The notes beneath the pieces were generated by a model. It had not been told where the DNA came from, did no database searches, and saw nothing but the letters and a program-made list of their open reading frames with translations. A program made the translations under genes and the position numbers. Positions 5,067-13,497 of a stretch of DNA of 20,372 bases are shown here, one piece after another (within the stretch, counting starts at the first letter, position 1; every line of letters begins with the position of its first letter). Origin of the DNA: a virus; IMG/VR virus record IMGVR_UViG_3300031957_002393, positions 1-20,372 of that record. One strand, given 5' to 3'.

Positions 5067-8000
5067 CTACTCGTCAGGGACGCCAGGGCTTGAGCGTGTT
5101 ACCCTGTCAACCTCTCGTGTGGCAAGGTCACCCCCTTCCACCTCAGTGTAGGGAATGCCCATCATAGCAATGGATGCGGCCGCCATTTCAGCAGACATGA
5201 AGCCTGCCTTACTTGCGCTCGACATTGAGCGGTTAATGTTCATCAGATCGTGCATGGCAGGAATTGCGCGCAACATTTCCATCGTGTTAACATGGACACG
5301 GTAAGTGCCCTTGTCAAACTCATCCTTCGGTTGCTGGTAATCAACAACCATGGGCATCGTAGCGTGCAGTGCCCAGCCAGTGATAGGGTCGAGCTTCACA
5401 TAGTCACCGCGAGTAGCCTCTGTCTGCAACCCGACCGTTGCGCGCGCAAGTGCTCCAACAACAGGGGCCCGAGACACGTCGAACGTATCGGCTGTTTTCT
5501 TGGGTAACATGCGCATACGTGCGGTACCCTTGTCGATGTACACAGGCTTACCTTCGATCTGCGAGATACCTGCTTGTGCCAGCTCCACGCCAACGATTTC
5601 GGCTAGCGTCAACGTAAACATAGCTACAGCACTCATGTGTTCAGCCGCAGCCTGCGCAGACGTATCAGGCATCATCAACATACCCGTCACCATGTCACCA
5701 CGAGCCATCATACGCGCACGTTGCTGTGGGTCAGTTACGCTGCCTCCAAACTTAACCGTATCCTTGTTGGCAAGGTACGAAGGTGTAGGTGTTTCACTCG
5801 GACGCTGAGCCAGACCCTGGTAGAACTTCATCTCTTCACGAGACCAATCGTATAGCTGCATGGCGCCTGTGCCCACAGTCTTCGCCCGGTACATGCGACC
5901 GTCGATAGTCTGCGCCATGCCTGAGGAGACACCCTTGAAAATCATGCGGATTCGCGCCTTCTCAATATCAGGCATGTTCATGTAACCGCCGTACTCACGC
6001 TCACGATCCTCGATGAATGCGTAGTAAGCGTCTCGTTGTGTATCACTCTCGAAAGCATCAGGGTCCACGCCGTAAGGGTCTGTGGTGGCAGCGTCGATGA
6101 TTTGCTGTGCAGACTGAACTCCGTAGGAACGCAGACGACGGGACACACCCATGCGGTAGGCGCCCATGGGAGTTGTGATGACATCAAGGAACTGACGGTT
6201 GGCGTTCTTCTGGAAAGCCCAGTAAGGGAACATCAACTGAATCAGGTACTTGCGGTCGAAGGAAGAGATGGATCCCGCGAAGTCATAGTGCATTTCTACT
6301 GTGAGTCGAGCAGCAGAGCGGGGGTCGAGACCTTCCTGCATCAGCGAGATCATGACACCGATACGCGACCGGACATCGAATGCCTCAGCCAATTCATCAA
6401 CCACAGCCTCAAGCTCACGGTAGTTCTCCGAAGCCGCCGAAGCAACACGTTGAGCCGCACGAAGCGGCAGCATCTTCTGAGCCTCGGACGACAAGCTCAA
6501 ATCTCCAGGCTTCAACGTTGCAAGGTCTTTACGGCTTTTGTCAAACACCGCGCGAGAGATAGCGTCCGCAAGAAGTTGAGTGCCGAATGTAGAGGTAACA
6601 CCTTCCTCATTAGCGACGTTGAGAATCTCGTTGCCTGTGTACTCACCTGTCGGAGTCTTGATGATCGTAGAGTCACCGCGTAGAACCGTGTTGACTTCGA
6701 TCTTATGGCGACTGAGAGCAATACCTTGAGCTAACTTGTCTCCGATAGCTTGAAGGCTTTGACGGGCACGTTCACGCATATGGATGCCCGCAGGGCTTTG
6801 CTTCCACGCTTTCCATTTATTTTCGGCCTTGCCTGCAGCCGCGACAAAGTTAGCAACAAAAGGAGCCGCGAGAGCGTTTTGTGTGCTCGCGCGTGTAATG
6901 GCGTTAATGGCGGGCTTCAACCCGGCTTGGTTGAACGTGAGGTCAAAGATATCGGCCGTAGACAGAGTGAAATACTTTGTCTTAGCGAACACGAGGCCGC
7001 GAACCATAGTTCGCTTGAAGCGATTAACGGCAGCATCCAAAGTGTCTTGGTTGAGTAGCTTAGCGTTGGACGCGCTACCTGTAGCCTTAATGTCAGGGTT
7101 GAGGCCGCGAGAAATGGCTTTGTCGAGTAGCACCTGCGCGCCACGAGGGATGCCCATTCTCTGCCCGTTGATGTTCACACCAACCAGGGTGTTTACCAAT
7201 CCGATAGAGTTAACCACGTCCTGAGCAATATGAACCTCGTCGCCTTCAAGGTGAACGCCTCCGAGGAAGCGTTCATACGCCTTACGTTGCTTCTCCGTGA
7301 ACACGGCTCCGACGTTAACCGCCTCCATGGCAGCACGGTGGCCCGCAGCGTGAGCGACAAGCAACATGCCTGCCTGTCGAGACGCACCGCCGTGGACGCC
7401 ATAGGTAGCTTCGATTTCATCCAGCACCATCTTCGCACGCTTACCAGGGGGCTCGTTATCACCTGCCTTCAATAGTGCTCGTAGCACACGAGCGTCGCGG
7501 TGATCAAACGGTCCCGGCGTGTTGGTGTTCAGCACCCCTCGCTTGAGGTCAGTAAAGAAGCGACCACCGAACACAAGATCAACCTCCTGTTCATCCTTAG
7601 CCGTCTTTACATCACCGAACAACTTCTCCATCGCGTTCTGGTACTTCTTCTGCGTTTCCTTGGATGCATGCACAAGGTCAATATGGATATCTTCGCCAAT
7701 GTTAGTGGCGTTGAGCACCTGCATAACAATATCACGTTCCGCGTCATCCAAGGAATCGATCTTGCGCCACATGTAGGCACGGGTGATACCTATGGCATCA
7801 ACATAGCCAGCCGATGTCAGAGGCACACCTGTTGCCGTATGTAGCGACGTTTCGCCATCGAGGTAGCGGTAGAATGTAGGCAGGTCTTTTTCGCCCCGCA
7901 GAAGTAGTGCAGCGGCATCACCGACCGAACTCTCAACTGCCCGACTCATGCGAGTGTAGAGAGGTTTGAACGGCGCAGCGATGTCAGCAAGTTCCTCATG

Positions 8001-11000
8001 GGGTCGGCCGCCAAACATAATACCATGTGCAAGCTGGGCAATCGACTGTGTGTACGACTTCGCGCCCTCATCCTTCGTGGTACGGTAGTTGACGATGTGA
8101 TCGAGTAGGTCAGATAGCTTGTCCTGCTCAATTGTCTCACCTGCCGTTAGCGTGGGTGTCTTTGGTGCGCGCTTCGACAACTCGATTAGTTTACGTTCCT
8201 TCAGGGTGAGGTTGATGCGAGCAACTGCGTCAGGTGTGATGTCGATCTCACCGAACATAGGCTTCGTCATCTGGATAGAATCTCCGTCCACCACAGCCTG
8301 CTTCAACACATCACCTGTGACAGCAACTTCGTCACCATCAATCTTGACCGTATCTTGACCATTAGCGATCATGTGCGCAGCCATTTCGCCGTAGGTATCA
8401 ACCTTACGTGCAGCAGCCGAACGACGCATGGATTCTTCAAGCGACGCAGCAAAACTACCAGATTCGTACTGATCGATACGGGTATCACTCACGGTCTTCA
8501 GTTTACCAACGGGTTGCACCAACACCCGTGCATCCTTCCGAAGCTGAGCGATAGTCAACTCCAGGCCATGCCTATATGCCTTCTTCTGCAACTCCACCGC
8601 ATCCTTCATACGTTGCCAATCTTGCAGTGCGCCTTCGGGGGCGATCCGCTTTACTGCTTCCACTTCCTTGGCGATGTCGTTCTGCATGTCACGCATCTTA
8701 CGAATCTGCTTCAACTCGATAGATGCCGTCTTTTGCATCTGAGCGACTTTCTTTGCAAACTTCTCAGCCGCCTTCTTTGCGAGATTCGCTTCCTTCTGAG
8801 CGACACGGACACGTTCACTCAACTTGATTCGTTGAGTTTCAAGACGCTTTAACTTGCCTTGAAGTTGTCCGATAGACTTTCGTTTACTCTTGTCTTCCTT
8901 GATGTAAGTAAACAAATCGTCACGATTTGGTGCGTCAATGCCTAATTCGTCAAAGCCGTCAACAAAATCATCGACAATGCGTTTAATGTTTTCTCGGTTG
9001 TACCCTTCTTTATATGAAGCAGGATCGCTGCTGACCTTACGGATCAAATCGTGCTCAGCTAAGTATGCCTTACCTTTAGACATATCGGAGATAGAGCGCT
9101 CAGCGGATTGCCACGCAGTTATAGGCAATTCGTTCTTAGACTGCAACCACTTAACGAAGAAGCGTTCAGTTGCGTTGTACCCCAACTTGTTAGCGACAAG
9201 CTCATACGCTCGCATGGCGAGACGGTACAGCGCTTCTAACCAGCGATTCTCACGCCAAGGGTGCGATGAAGGAAGAGCGGATGGACCCTCCGTCATTTTG
9301 CTCAAGGTAAGGGCTGTTAGTTGCTCTGCAATCCATTCATCAAAAGTCTTTAAGCGGTAGCCAGCACTTGACACCGGAGCGCTAGCAAAAGACGAGACCA
9401 TATCAGCTAACTCGATCTGACGCTTTAGTGTGCCTTTACTTCTCAGCATGCGTGCGGTAATGTACTCTTTGTACATACTCTTTAAGTCTGATGCAGGAAT
9501 CCACGGAGTCATGGCGTGCCACAACTCATGAACAATAACCGAACCAACGGCAGCTTTCGGCTGTTGCAGCATGCGATCATAGATACTGATTACGTTAGTT
9601 GCGAACTTGAAAGATCCGCCTACCATTCCATGTGCAGACTTGAACGCAAAGTTAATAGCGTCTAAACCTTCGTTGCCCACTAACGCGATGGCTTCAACCG
9701 CAGCGTCTAAAGAGGCTTCCCAATTAGAAGGCACTTTAACCGGCACGTCCCCTTCAATTGCGTCCTTTACGGTCACCTTTAGCCGATCGACAAACGAGCG
9801 GGCGCGCACAAGATCCGCATCAGACGGACCTGCAAGCATGTATACAGTATCTTCAAGGGTAGAGTCCGGTTGACCCTCAAGCCATTTGTCCCACCGTTGA
9901 GCCGAAGTTAGCTTAGATTTTGAATCAGCCTTGACACCCTCTGTACTTTCAGACTGCTTGCGCACCTCTGCAGTTTTAGCAGGCTTTAGCTTATCTGTCT
10001 TTTTTTGTGCTTTGGTTTTCTTCGTCGCCTTGCGCTTCTCGTGAACATCACGCATGCGCTCAATTTGTTTCTGGTCTTTGATGATCCACTTTGTGTTGTA
10101 AATCTCAAGCTCTACTTCAGCCAGGGCTTCGACAACATCTTGTTTAGCGTTAAACTTGTCGTTTTGGATCTTCACCAATCGATCAACTTCAACCTTTGCA
10201 GCCTCGTATTGACGCACAAAGCGATCGTCAAGGTTCGATGTCAACGTATCCCATAGCTCGTCAACACGCTTCTGATCAACCGCAGCGTTGACACCCTTCG
10301 ACATCACATCAAATAGCTCCGAGGCAGCGGCCTTGAACGAATCCGTGTCACTGCCGCCCTGTTGACGATACATGTCAACGAGGGGCTTTGTGAACTTATC
10401 TGAGAGATGGCGACGTAAGGGCTCCTCGGCGATCTTGTAGTTACCTGTGTCAATGGCCTCAAAGATATCGTCGAGAACCTTCTCTTTCCAGGCAATGTCA
10501 TTTGTACGGCTAATATCAAGAGTAGAGCCTACCTTCGTTTGCTGCCCCGTAGTCTTGAAGATACGCTTCTGTAGAGACCTATGGTTCCAGTAACGTGTGG
10601 ACATGAAGTCGTCAATAACTTCGTTACCCTCTACACCGCCAAAGAATGTAGGCTCCCACTTCGCATCAAACAGGATGGATTCAGGTTCAGCTTCGTCTAC
10701 AACACGAGCCGCAGCCGCAGTGTTACGATCGATCCACGGACCAATAGCGTCACCCAACTTAGGATCTCGACGGAGTGAAGCCTCAAGCTCATTGGCTTTG
10801 GCGAAGTCACCTTTCACTGTAGCAACATGAACTGTCTCTACAGTGTTAGCCATTGTTTCGACACGAGCATCGCGACTGACACCGGCAACTTTGGCGATAG
10901 TCTTCATCACCTTTGTTCCGCCCTTCACAGCACTCGCAAGACCAGCGAATAGGTCAGGGAAGACTACAGCAAGAGGGAACGCAGCCACGGTACCTAAAAT

Positions 11001-12314
11001 CTCGCCACCGGCCCCACCGGTAGCCGTGCGCCCAGCTTTACCTCCAAGCTCAACCAAGTTGTCACGCCCCGCGACACCTTCGACCTGGGCGCGAATCATA
11101 GACTTACGGCCCGGCCCAAATGGAAGCTCACCATTAGCGATGCTGTTGACAGTGTGCGTCACCATGCCTGTGAGCGCGGCTTGAGGAATGTCGGCCATGT
11201 TAAGACCGTACTCAAGATTACTCTCACTAACAGCAGTCAAGCGATTGTTGTCGCGACTGTAGCCGAGCACTTCAACGTTGGGCGTCAGAGCTGTTTGCGT
11301 CGCACCAGCAACACGAGTCAACCATTCACCATACTCGCCCTTCTCCCACGCATCGTCAGCCAAACGGAACTGTTCAGGTACCGGAAGGTAACTATCGGAG
11401 AAGTGGAAAGCATTGAGCCTCACAGGTCCTGCGTTCGAGTTGACTGTACGCCATGCGATTGCAAGATCACGGTGACGCTTCGCTTCCCATTGGTAACGCT
11501 TCGTCCACTCTTCACGATCTTCGGGGGTTAGTCCAGCGTCCTCTGTAGCCTCACGCGCAGCTTCGTCAATCTCCGCAATAGTGACCATCTGATTCGTGTT
11601 CAGATAGTCAACCCACTCTACCATGCTTTCGTCTTTAAGCGCTCGACGGATCTGCTCCTGAGCAACCATGTACCCAAGCTCGCCCTCCTTGGCCACATTA
11701 GCATCGTATTCAGCGTCGTTGCTGAATAACATTGCCTGATCACCAACAATGTCGACTTCACGGTTCTTGTCGATGTCTTCTTCACGTAGCTGCGGCAGGG
11801 GCTTCAAACCTCCGGCGCTCTTCACAACATCGATGAACTCATCAGCCTTCGGTCGATCACGCCGTGTAGCCTTTTCCCATGCCTGCTTTGCAGGGTACTG
11901 CATCTGAGCAAGACGATCCTCAAACTCTTGGGGATCATACCCAAGTTCCGTTGCAACCTTATCAACCGTCTCGCCCCATGTCATAGGAGGGCGAAGTCGA
12001 GCAGGTGCGTCTTTGAACTCAGGGATAGTAGCGCTAACACCAGCTTGCCAGAGCTGCTTCGTAAAGTCCCTTAGTTCTTGCTCGGACAGCGGCGCGGGCG
12101 CAGATTCGGCCTCTGAGGGCTTGGGGGGCACAGGGGCGTCAGCCTTCGGAGCCAGGGGCTCGGGAGCAGCAGGAGCCGTAGGCGTGGCGGGAACCTGGGC
12201 AGGCGCGGGCGCCGGAGGAGGAGCCGCCCCTCGCTCAATTTCATCGAAGCTCAGAGGCTCGACCGCAGACACCTGCTGTGTGATCTCTTCGGGGGTCAGG
12301 ACGCGAGGAGGCAT
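5067..12314 (-). CDS. Giant internal virion (polyvalent) protein with zinc-metallopeptidase motif, 2415 aa
   Basis: At 2415 residues this exceeds T7 gp16 (about 1300), but it occupies the same place in the gene order, after the smaller ejection proteins. Seen in order: a Pro/Ala-rich disordered arm (30-75); helical regions rich in Glu, Lys and Trp; a hydrophobic Gly/Ala segment (about 435-470, including GTVAAFPLAVVFPDLFAGLA); a Lys-rich helix (about 740-800); the motif HELWH (His929, Glu930, His933) with FDEWIAEQL about 60 residues later (Glu993 or Glu997 as third ligand), typical of gluzincin-type metallopeptidases; a long coiled coil (about 1145-1225); and a C-terminal region with FPYWAFQKN (2029-2037). 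These traits match phage 'polyvalent' giants, which are packaged and delivered with the DNA. No lytic transglycosylase motif is visible. Likely roles are DNA ejection and proteolysis of the cell envelope or host proteins. The start has no strong Shine-Dalgarno sequence and no upstream in-frame alternative. Confidence 0.85.
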   Translation of the reverse strand: MPPRVLTPEEITQQVSAVEPLSFDEIERGAAPPPAPAPAQVPATPTAPAAPEPLAPKADAPVPPKPSEAESAPAPLSEQELRDFTKQLWQAGVSATIPEFKDAPARLRPPMTWGETVDKVATELGYDPQEFEDRLAQMQYPAKQAWEKATRRDRPKADEFIDVVKSAGGLKPLPQLREEDIDKNREVDIVGDQAMLFSNDAEYDANVAKEGELGYMVAQEQIRRALKDESMVEWVDYLNTNQMVTIAEIDEAAREATEDAGLTPEDREEWTKRYQWEAKRHRDLAIAWRTVNSNAGPVRLNAFHFSDSYLPVPEQFRLADDAWEKGEYGEWLTRVAGATQTALTPNVEVLGYSRDNNRLTAVSESNLEYGLNMADIPQAALTGMVTHTVNSIANGELPFGPGRKSMIRAQVEGVAGRDNLVELGGKAGRTATGGAGGEILGTVAAFPLAVVFPDLFAGLASAVKGGTKVMKTIAKVAGVSRDARVETMANTVETVHVATVKGDFAKANELEASLRRDPKLGDAIGPWIDRNTAAAARVVDEAEPESILFDAKWEPTFFGGVEGNEVIDDFMSTRYWNHRSLQKRIFKTTGQQTKVGSTLDISRTNDIAWKEKVLDDIFEAIDTGNYKIAEEPLRRHLSDKFTKPLVDMYRQQGGSDTDSFKAAASELFDVMSKGVNAAVDQKRVDELWDTLTSNLDDRFVRQYEAAKVEVDRLVKIQNDKFNAKQDVVEALAEVELEIYNTKWIIKDQKQIERMRDVHEKRKATKKTKAQKKTDKLKPAKTAEVRKQSESTEGVKADSKSKLTSAQRWDKWLEGQPDSTLEDTVYMLAGPSDADLVRARSFVDRLKVTVKDAIEGDVPVKVPSNWEASLDAAVEAIALVGNEGLDAINFAFKSAHGMVGGSFKFATNVISIYDRMLQQPKAAVGSVIVHELWHAMTPWIPASDLKSMYKEYITARMLRSKGTLKRQIELADMVSSFASAPVSSAGYRLKTFDEWIAEQLTALTLSKMTEGPSALPSSHPWRENRWLEALYRLAMRAYELVANKLGYNATERFFVKWLQSKNELPITAWQSAERSISDMSKGKAYLAEHDLIRKVSSDPASYKEGYNRENIKRIVDDFVDGFDELGIDAPNRDDLFTYIKEDKSKRKSIGQLQGKLKRLETQRIKLSERVRVAQKEANLAKKAAEKFAKKVAQMQKTASIELKQIRKMRDMQNDIAKEVEAVKRIAPEGALQDWQRMKDAVELQKKAYRHGLELTIAQLRKDARVLVQPVGKLKTVSDTRIDQYESGSFAASLEESMRRSAAARKVDTYGEMAAHMIANGQDTVKIDGDEVAVTGDVLKQAVVDGDSIQMTKPMFGEIDITPDAVARINLTLKERKLIELSKRAPKTPTLTAGETIEQDKLSDLLDHIVNYRTTKDEGAKSYTQSIAQLAHGIMFGGRPHEELADIAAPFKPLYTRMSRAVESSVGDAAALLLRGEKDLPTFYRYLDGETSLHTATGVPLTSAGYVDAIGITRAYMWRKIDSLDDAERDIVMQVLNATNIGEDIHIDLVHASKETQKKYQNAMEKLFGDVKTAKDEQEVDLVFGGRFFTDLKRGVLNTNTPGPFDHRDARVLRALLKAGDNEPPGKRAKMVLDEIEATYGVHGGASRQAGMLLVAHAAGHRAAMEAVNVGAVFTEKQRKAYERFLGGVHLEGDEVHIAQDVVNSIGLVNTLVGVNINGQRMGIPRGAQVLLDKAISRGLNPDIKATGSASNAKLLNQDTLDAAVNRFKRTMVRGLVFAKTKYFTLSTADIFDLTFNQAGLKPAINAITRASTQNALAAPFVANFVAAAGKAENKWKAWKQSPAGIHMRERARQSLQAIGDKLAQGIALSRHKIEVNTVLRGDSTIIKTPTGEYTGNEILNVANEEGVTSTFGTQLLADAISRAVFDKSRKDLATLKPGDLSLSSEAQKMLPLRAAQRVASAASENYRELEAVVDELAEAFDVRSRIGVMISLMQEGLDPRSAARLTVEMHYDFAGSISSFDRKYLIQLMFPYWAFQKNANRQFLDVITTPMGAYRMGVSRRLRSYGVQSAQQIIDAATTDPYGVDPDAFESDTQRDAYYAFIEDREREYGGYMNMPDIEKARIRMIFKGVSSGMAQTIDGRMYRAKTVGTGAMQLYDWSREEMKFYQGLAQRPSETPTPSYLANKDTVKFGGSVTDPQQRARMMARGDMVTGMLMMPDTSAQAAAEHMSAVAMFTLTLAEIVGVELAQAGISQIEGKPVYIDKGTARMRMLPKKTADTFDVSRAPVVGALARATVGLQTEATRGDYVKLDPITGWALHATMPMVVDYQQPKDEFDKGTYRVHVNTMEMLRAIPAMHDLMNINRSMSSASKAGFMSAEMAAASIAMMGIPYTEVEGGDLATREVDRVTRSSPGVPDE

Positions 12315-12321
12315 GGGCGTT

Positions 12322-12354
12322 CTCGGGCAAAAGGTGGTACCACCTTAGCCCGAG
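12322..12354 (-). repeat. 15-bp hairpin with nested 16-bp palindrome in the leader of the giant gene
   Basis: CTCGGGC (12322-12328) pairs with GCCCGAG (12348-12354), and inside lies the perfect palindrome AAGGTGGTACCACCTT (12331-12346). Together they give a 15-bp stem with a small asymmetric bulge. No U-run follows on the minus strand. The 3' arm ends in GAG, seven bases before the giant gene's ATG and the only Shine-Dalgarno-like bases there, so folding would hide them. Possible roles are an RNase III processing site, translational control, or a dimeric-protein operator. Confidence 0.65.
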
Positions 12355-12381
12355 ACTGCACGGTCAGCAAGCGCTTACGTT

Positions 12382-13497
12382 TTAAGGCTGCTGCTCTTTT
12401 GCGTCTTTAAGCAACTTGATTGCACGGCTAAGATACTGCTTCTCATAAGGCGACGCATCTTCCATACGTTTATACAACAGATCCTCACGAGCCTGCAATT
12501 TACGTGTACGCGCATTGCGCATGTCGTTTAAGTCACCATCTACTAACGCTTGCTGGTACTCCTCGTTTCGGGCTTTGTCCGCTTTGATTGCTTCGGACAG
12601 TAACCCCTGACGCCACCCATACTTCTGACCTTCTTGTTGCAACGTGGTTTGAGGAGCGACAGGGCCTACTTCTTGCCCGAGTGCTTTGAGAGCATTCGCT
12701 AGCTTAGCTTTTTGCGTCTTCTCTTCGGGAGTGTTAGCTCTCGCCAAGAGATCGTACTTGTCACGAAAATCCTTAACGGTAGCGTCGTATGAACCTTCAC
12801 CGTACTTCGAATCGATCTCATGGCGTTTAGCGTTGATACGAGAGAGAGCTTCTTGGTTTTGCGTTGCTTGACGTTGTGCCTCTTCTTGTAGTTTTAGACG
12901 CGAGCCAGCAAAAGCTGCTTCTCCTTGAGCCTTGCCCATGGCCTCAGTAAATCCTTCTTGCTTGCGCAAACCTCGAAGGCGCTCTAACTCATCTTTCTTG
13001 CCTGCAAGTGCATAGGCTTTGTCTGCGAGGGCTGAGTTGAGCAGGGGTGATTGCGTTGCACCTCTCGCGGTTAAATCGATAGCAGGCACACCGATACCAT
13101 CGTACTCACGCTGAGACGGAGCGCTTTGGGCAATCAGGTTAGCTTGAGTTTGCTTATACTTAGCTTCTGGCGTTAGGTACGCAGTCCCGCCTGTCCACGG
13201 CATCGCTTTATCCGCTGCCTTAGCTACGCTGCGCGCAATGCGTCCAAGCGCTGCGTAGTCAGGGGTTTCAGAAGAAACCTCTACACGCTCGGGCGCGGCT
13301 TGGTTAGACGGTGTTGACGTGTCAACACTTTTATCTACAACATTGACAGCTGTAGCCGAGGCAGGTTCCTGCGGGGGCGATGTAGTAGCGGCAGGCGTCG
13401 CAGTTTCTTTGGGGGTTGTGGTCTTTGGTGCCTTAGTCTCTTTGGGTTCAGGCGCACCTGTCTGAGCTTGGATGGCCGCCCATTGTTTTGGTGTCAT
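12382..13497 (-). CDS. Putative internal virion or ejection protein, 371 aa
   Basis: ATG 13497 overlaps the TAA of the 834-aa gene by one base (TAATG), with GGGAG about seven bases upstream. The first 75 residues are low-complexity and disordered, rich in Thr, Pro, Lys and Ala (such as KAPKTTTPKETATPAATTSP). The remainder is almost wholly helical and charged, with likely coiled coils at about 165-235 and 240-371. There are no cysteines, signal peptide or enzyme motifs. In T7-like phages three internal proteins precede the tail fibre; here this is an additional helical protein placed directly before the giant. A role in the internal core or as a scaffold for it is likely from context, but I recognise no family. 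The Pro/Thr/Ala-rich N-terminus resembles in style the disordered arm of the giant protein next to it. Confidence 0.75.
   Translation of the reverse strand: MTPKQWAAIQAQTGAPEPKETKAPKTTTPKETATPAATTSPPQEPASATAVNVVDKSVDTSTPSNQAAPERVEVSSETPDYAALGRIARSVAKAADKAMPWTGGTAYLTPEAKYKQTQANLIAQSAPSQREYDGIGVPAIDLTARGATQSPLLNSALADKAYALAGKKDELERLRGLRKQEGFTEAMGKAQGEAAFAGSRLKLQEEAQRQATQNQEALSRINAKRHEIDSKYGEGSYDATVKDFRDKYDLLARANTPEEKTQKAKLANALKALGQEVGPVAPQTTLQQEGQKYGWRQGLLSEAIKADKARNEEYQQALVDGDLNDMRNARTRKLQAREDLLYKRMEDASPYEKQYLSRAIKLLKDAKEQQP

Noticed and set aside
6036-6683. 215-residue + strand open frame opposite the giant gene
   Set aside because: It is antisense to a continuous 2415-codon gene, shows no recognisable motif, and has a composition typical of shadow frames (many Cys, Arg, Ser and His).
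8355-8852. 165-residue + strand frame rich in Leu, Cys and His
   Set aside because: It is antisense to the coiled-coil region of the giant gene; Lys/Glu/Gln codons read backwards give Leu/Phe-rich peptides that mimic membrane proteins.
12322-12354. Reading the 15-bp hairpin as an intrinsic terminator
   Set aside because: No U-run follows on either strand, and it would cut off the giant gene from the block it belongs to.
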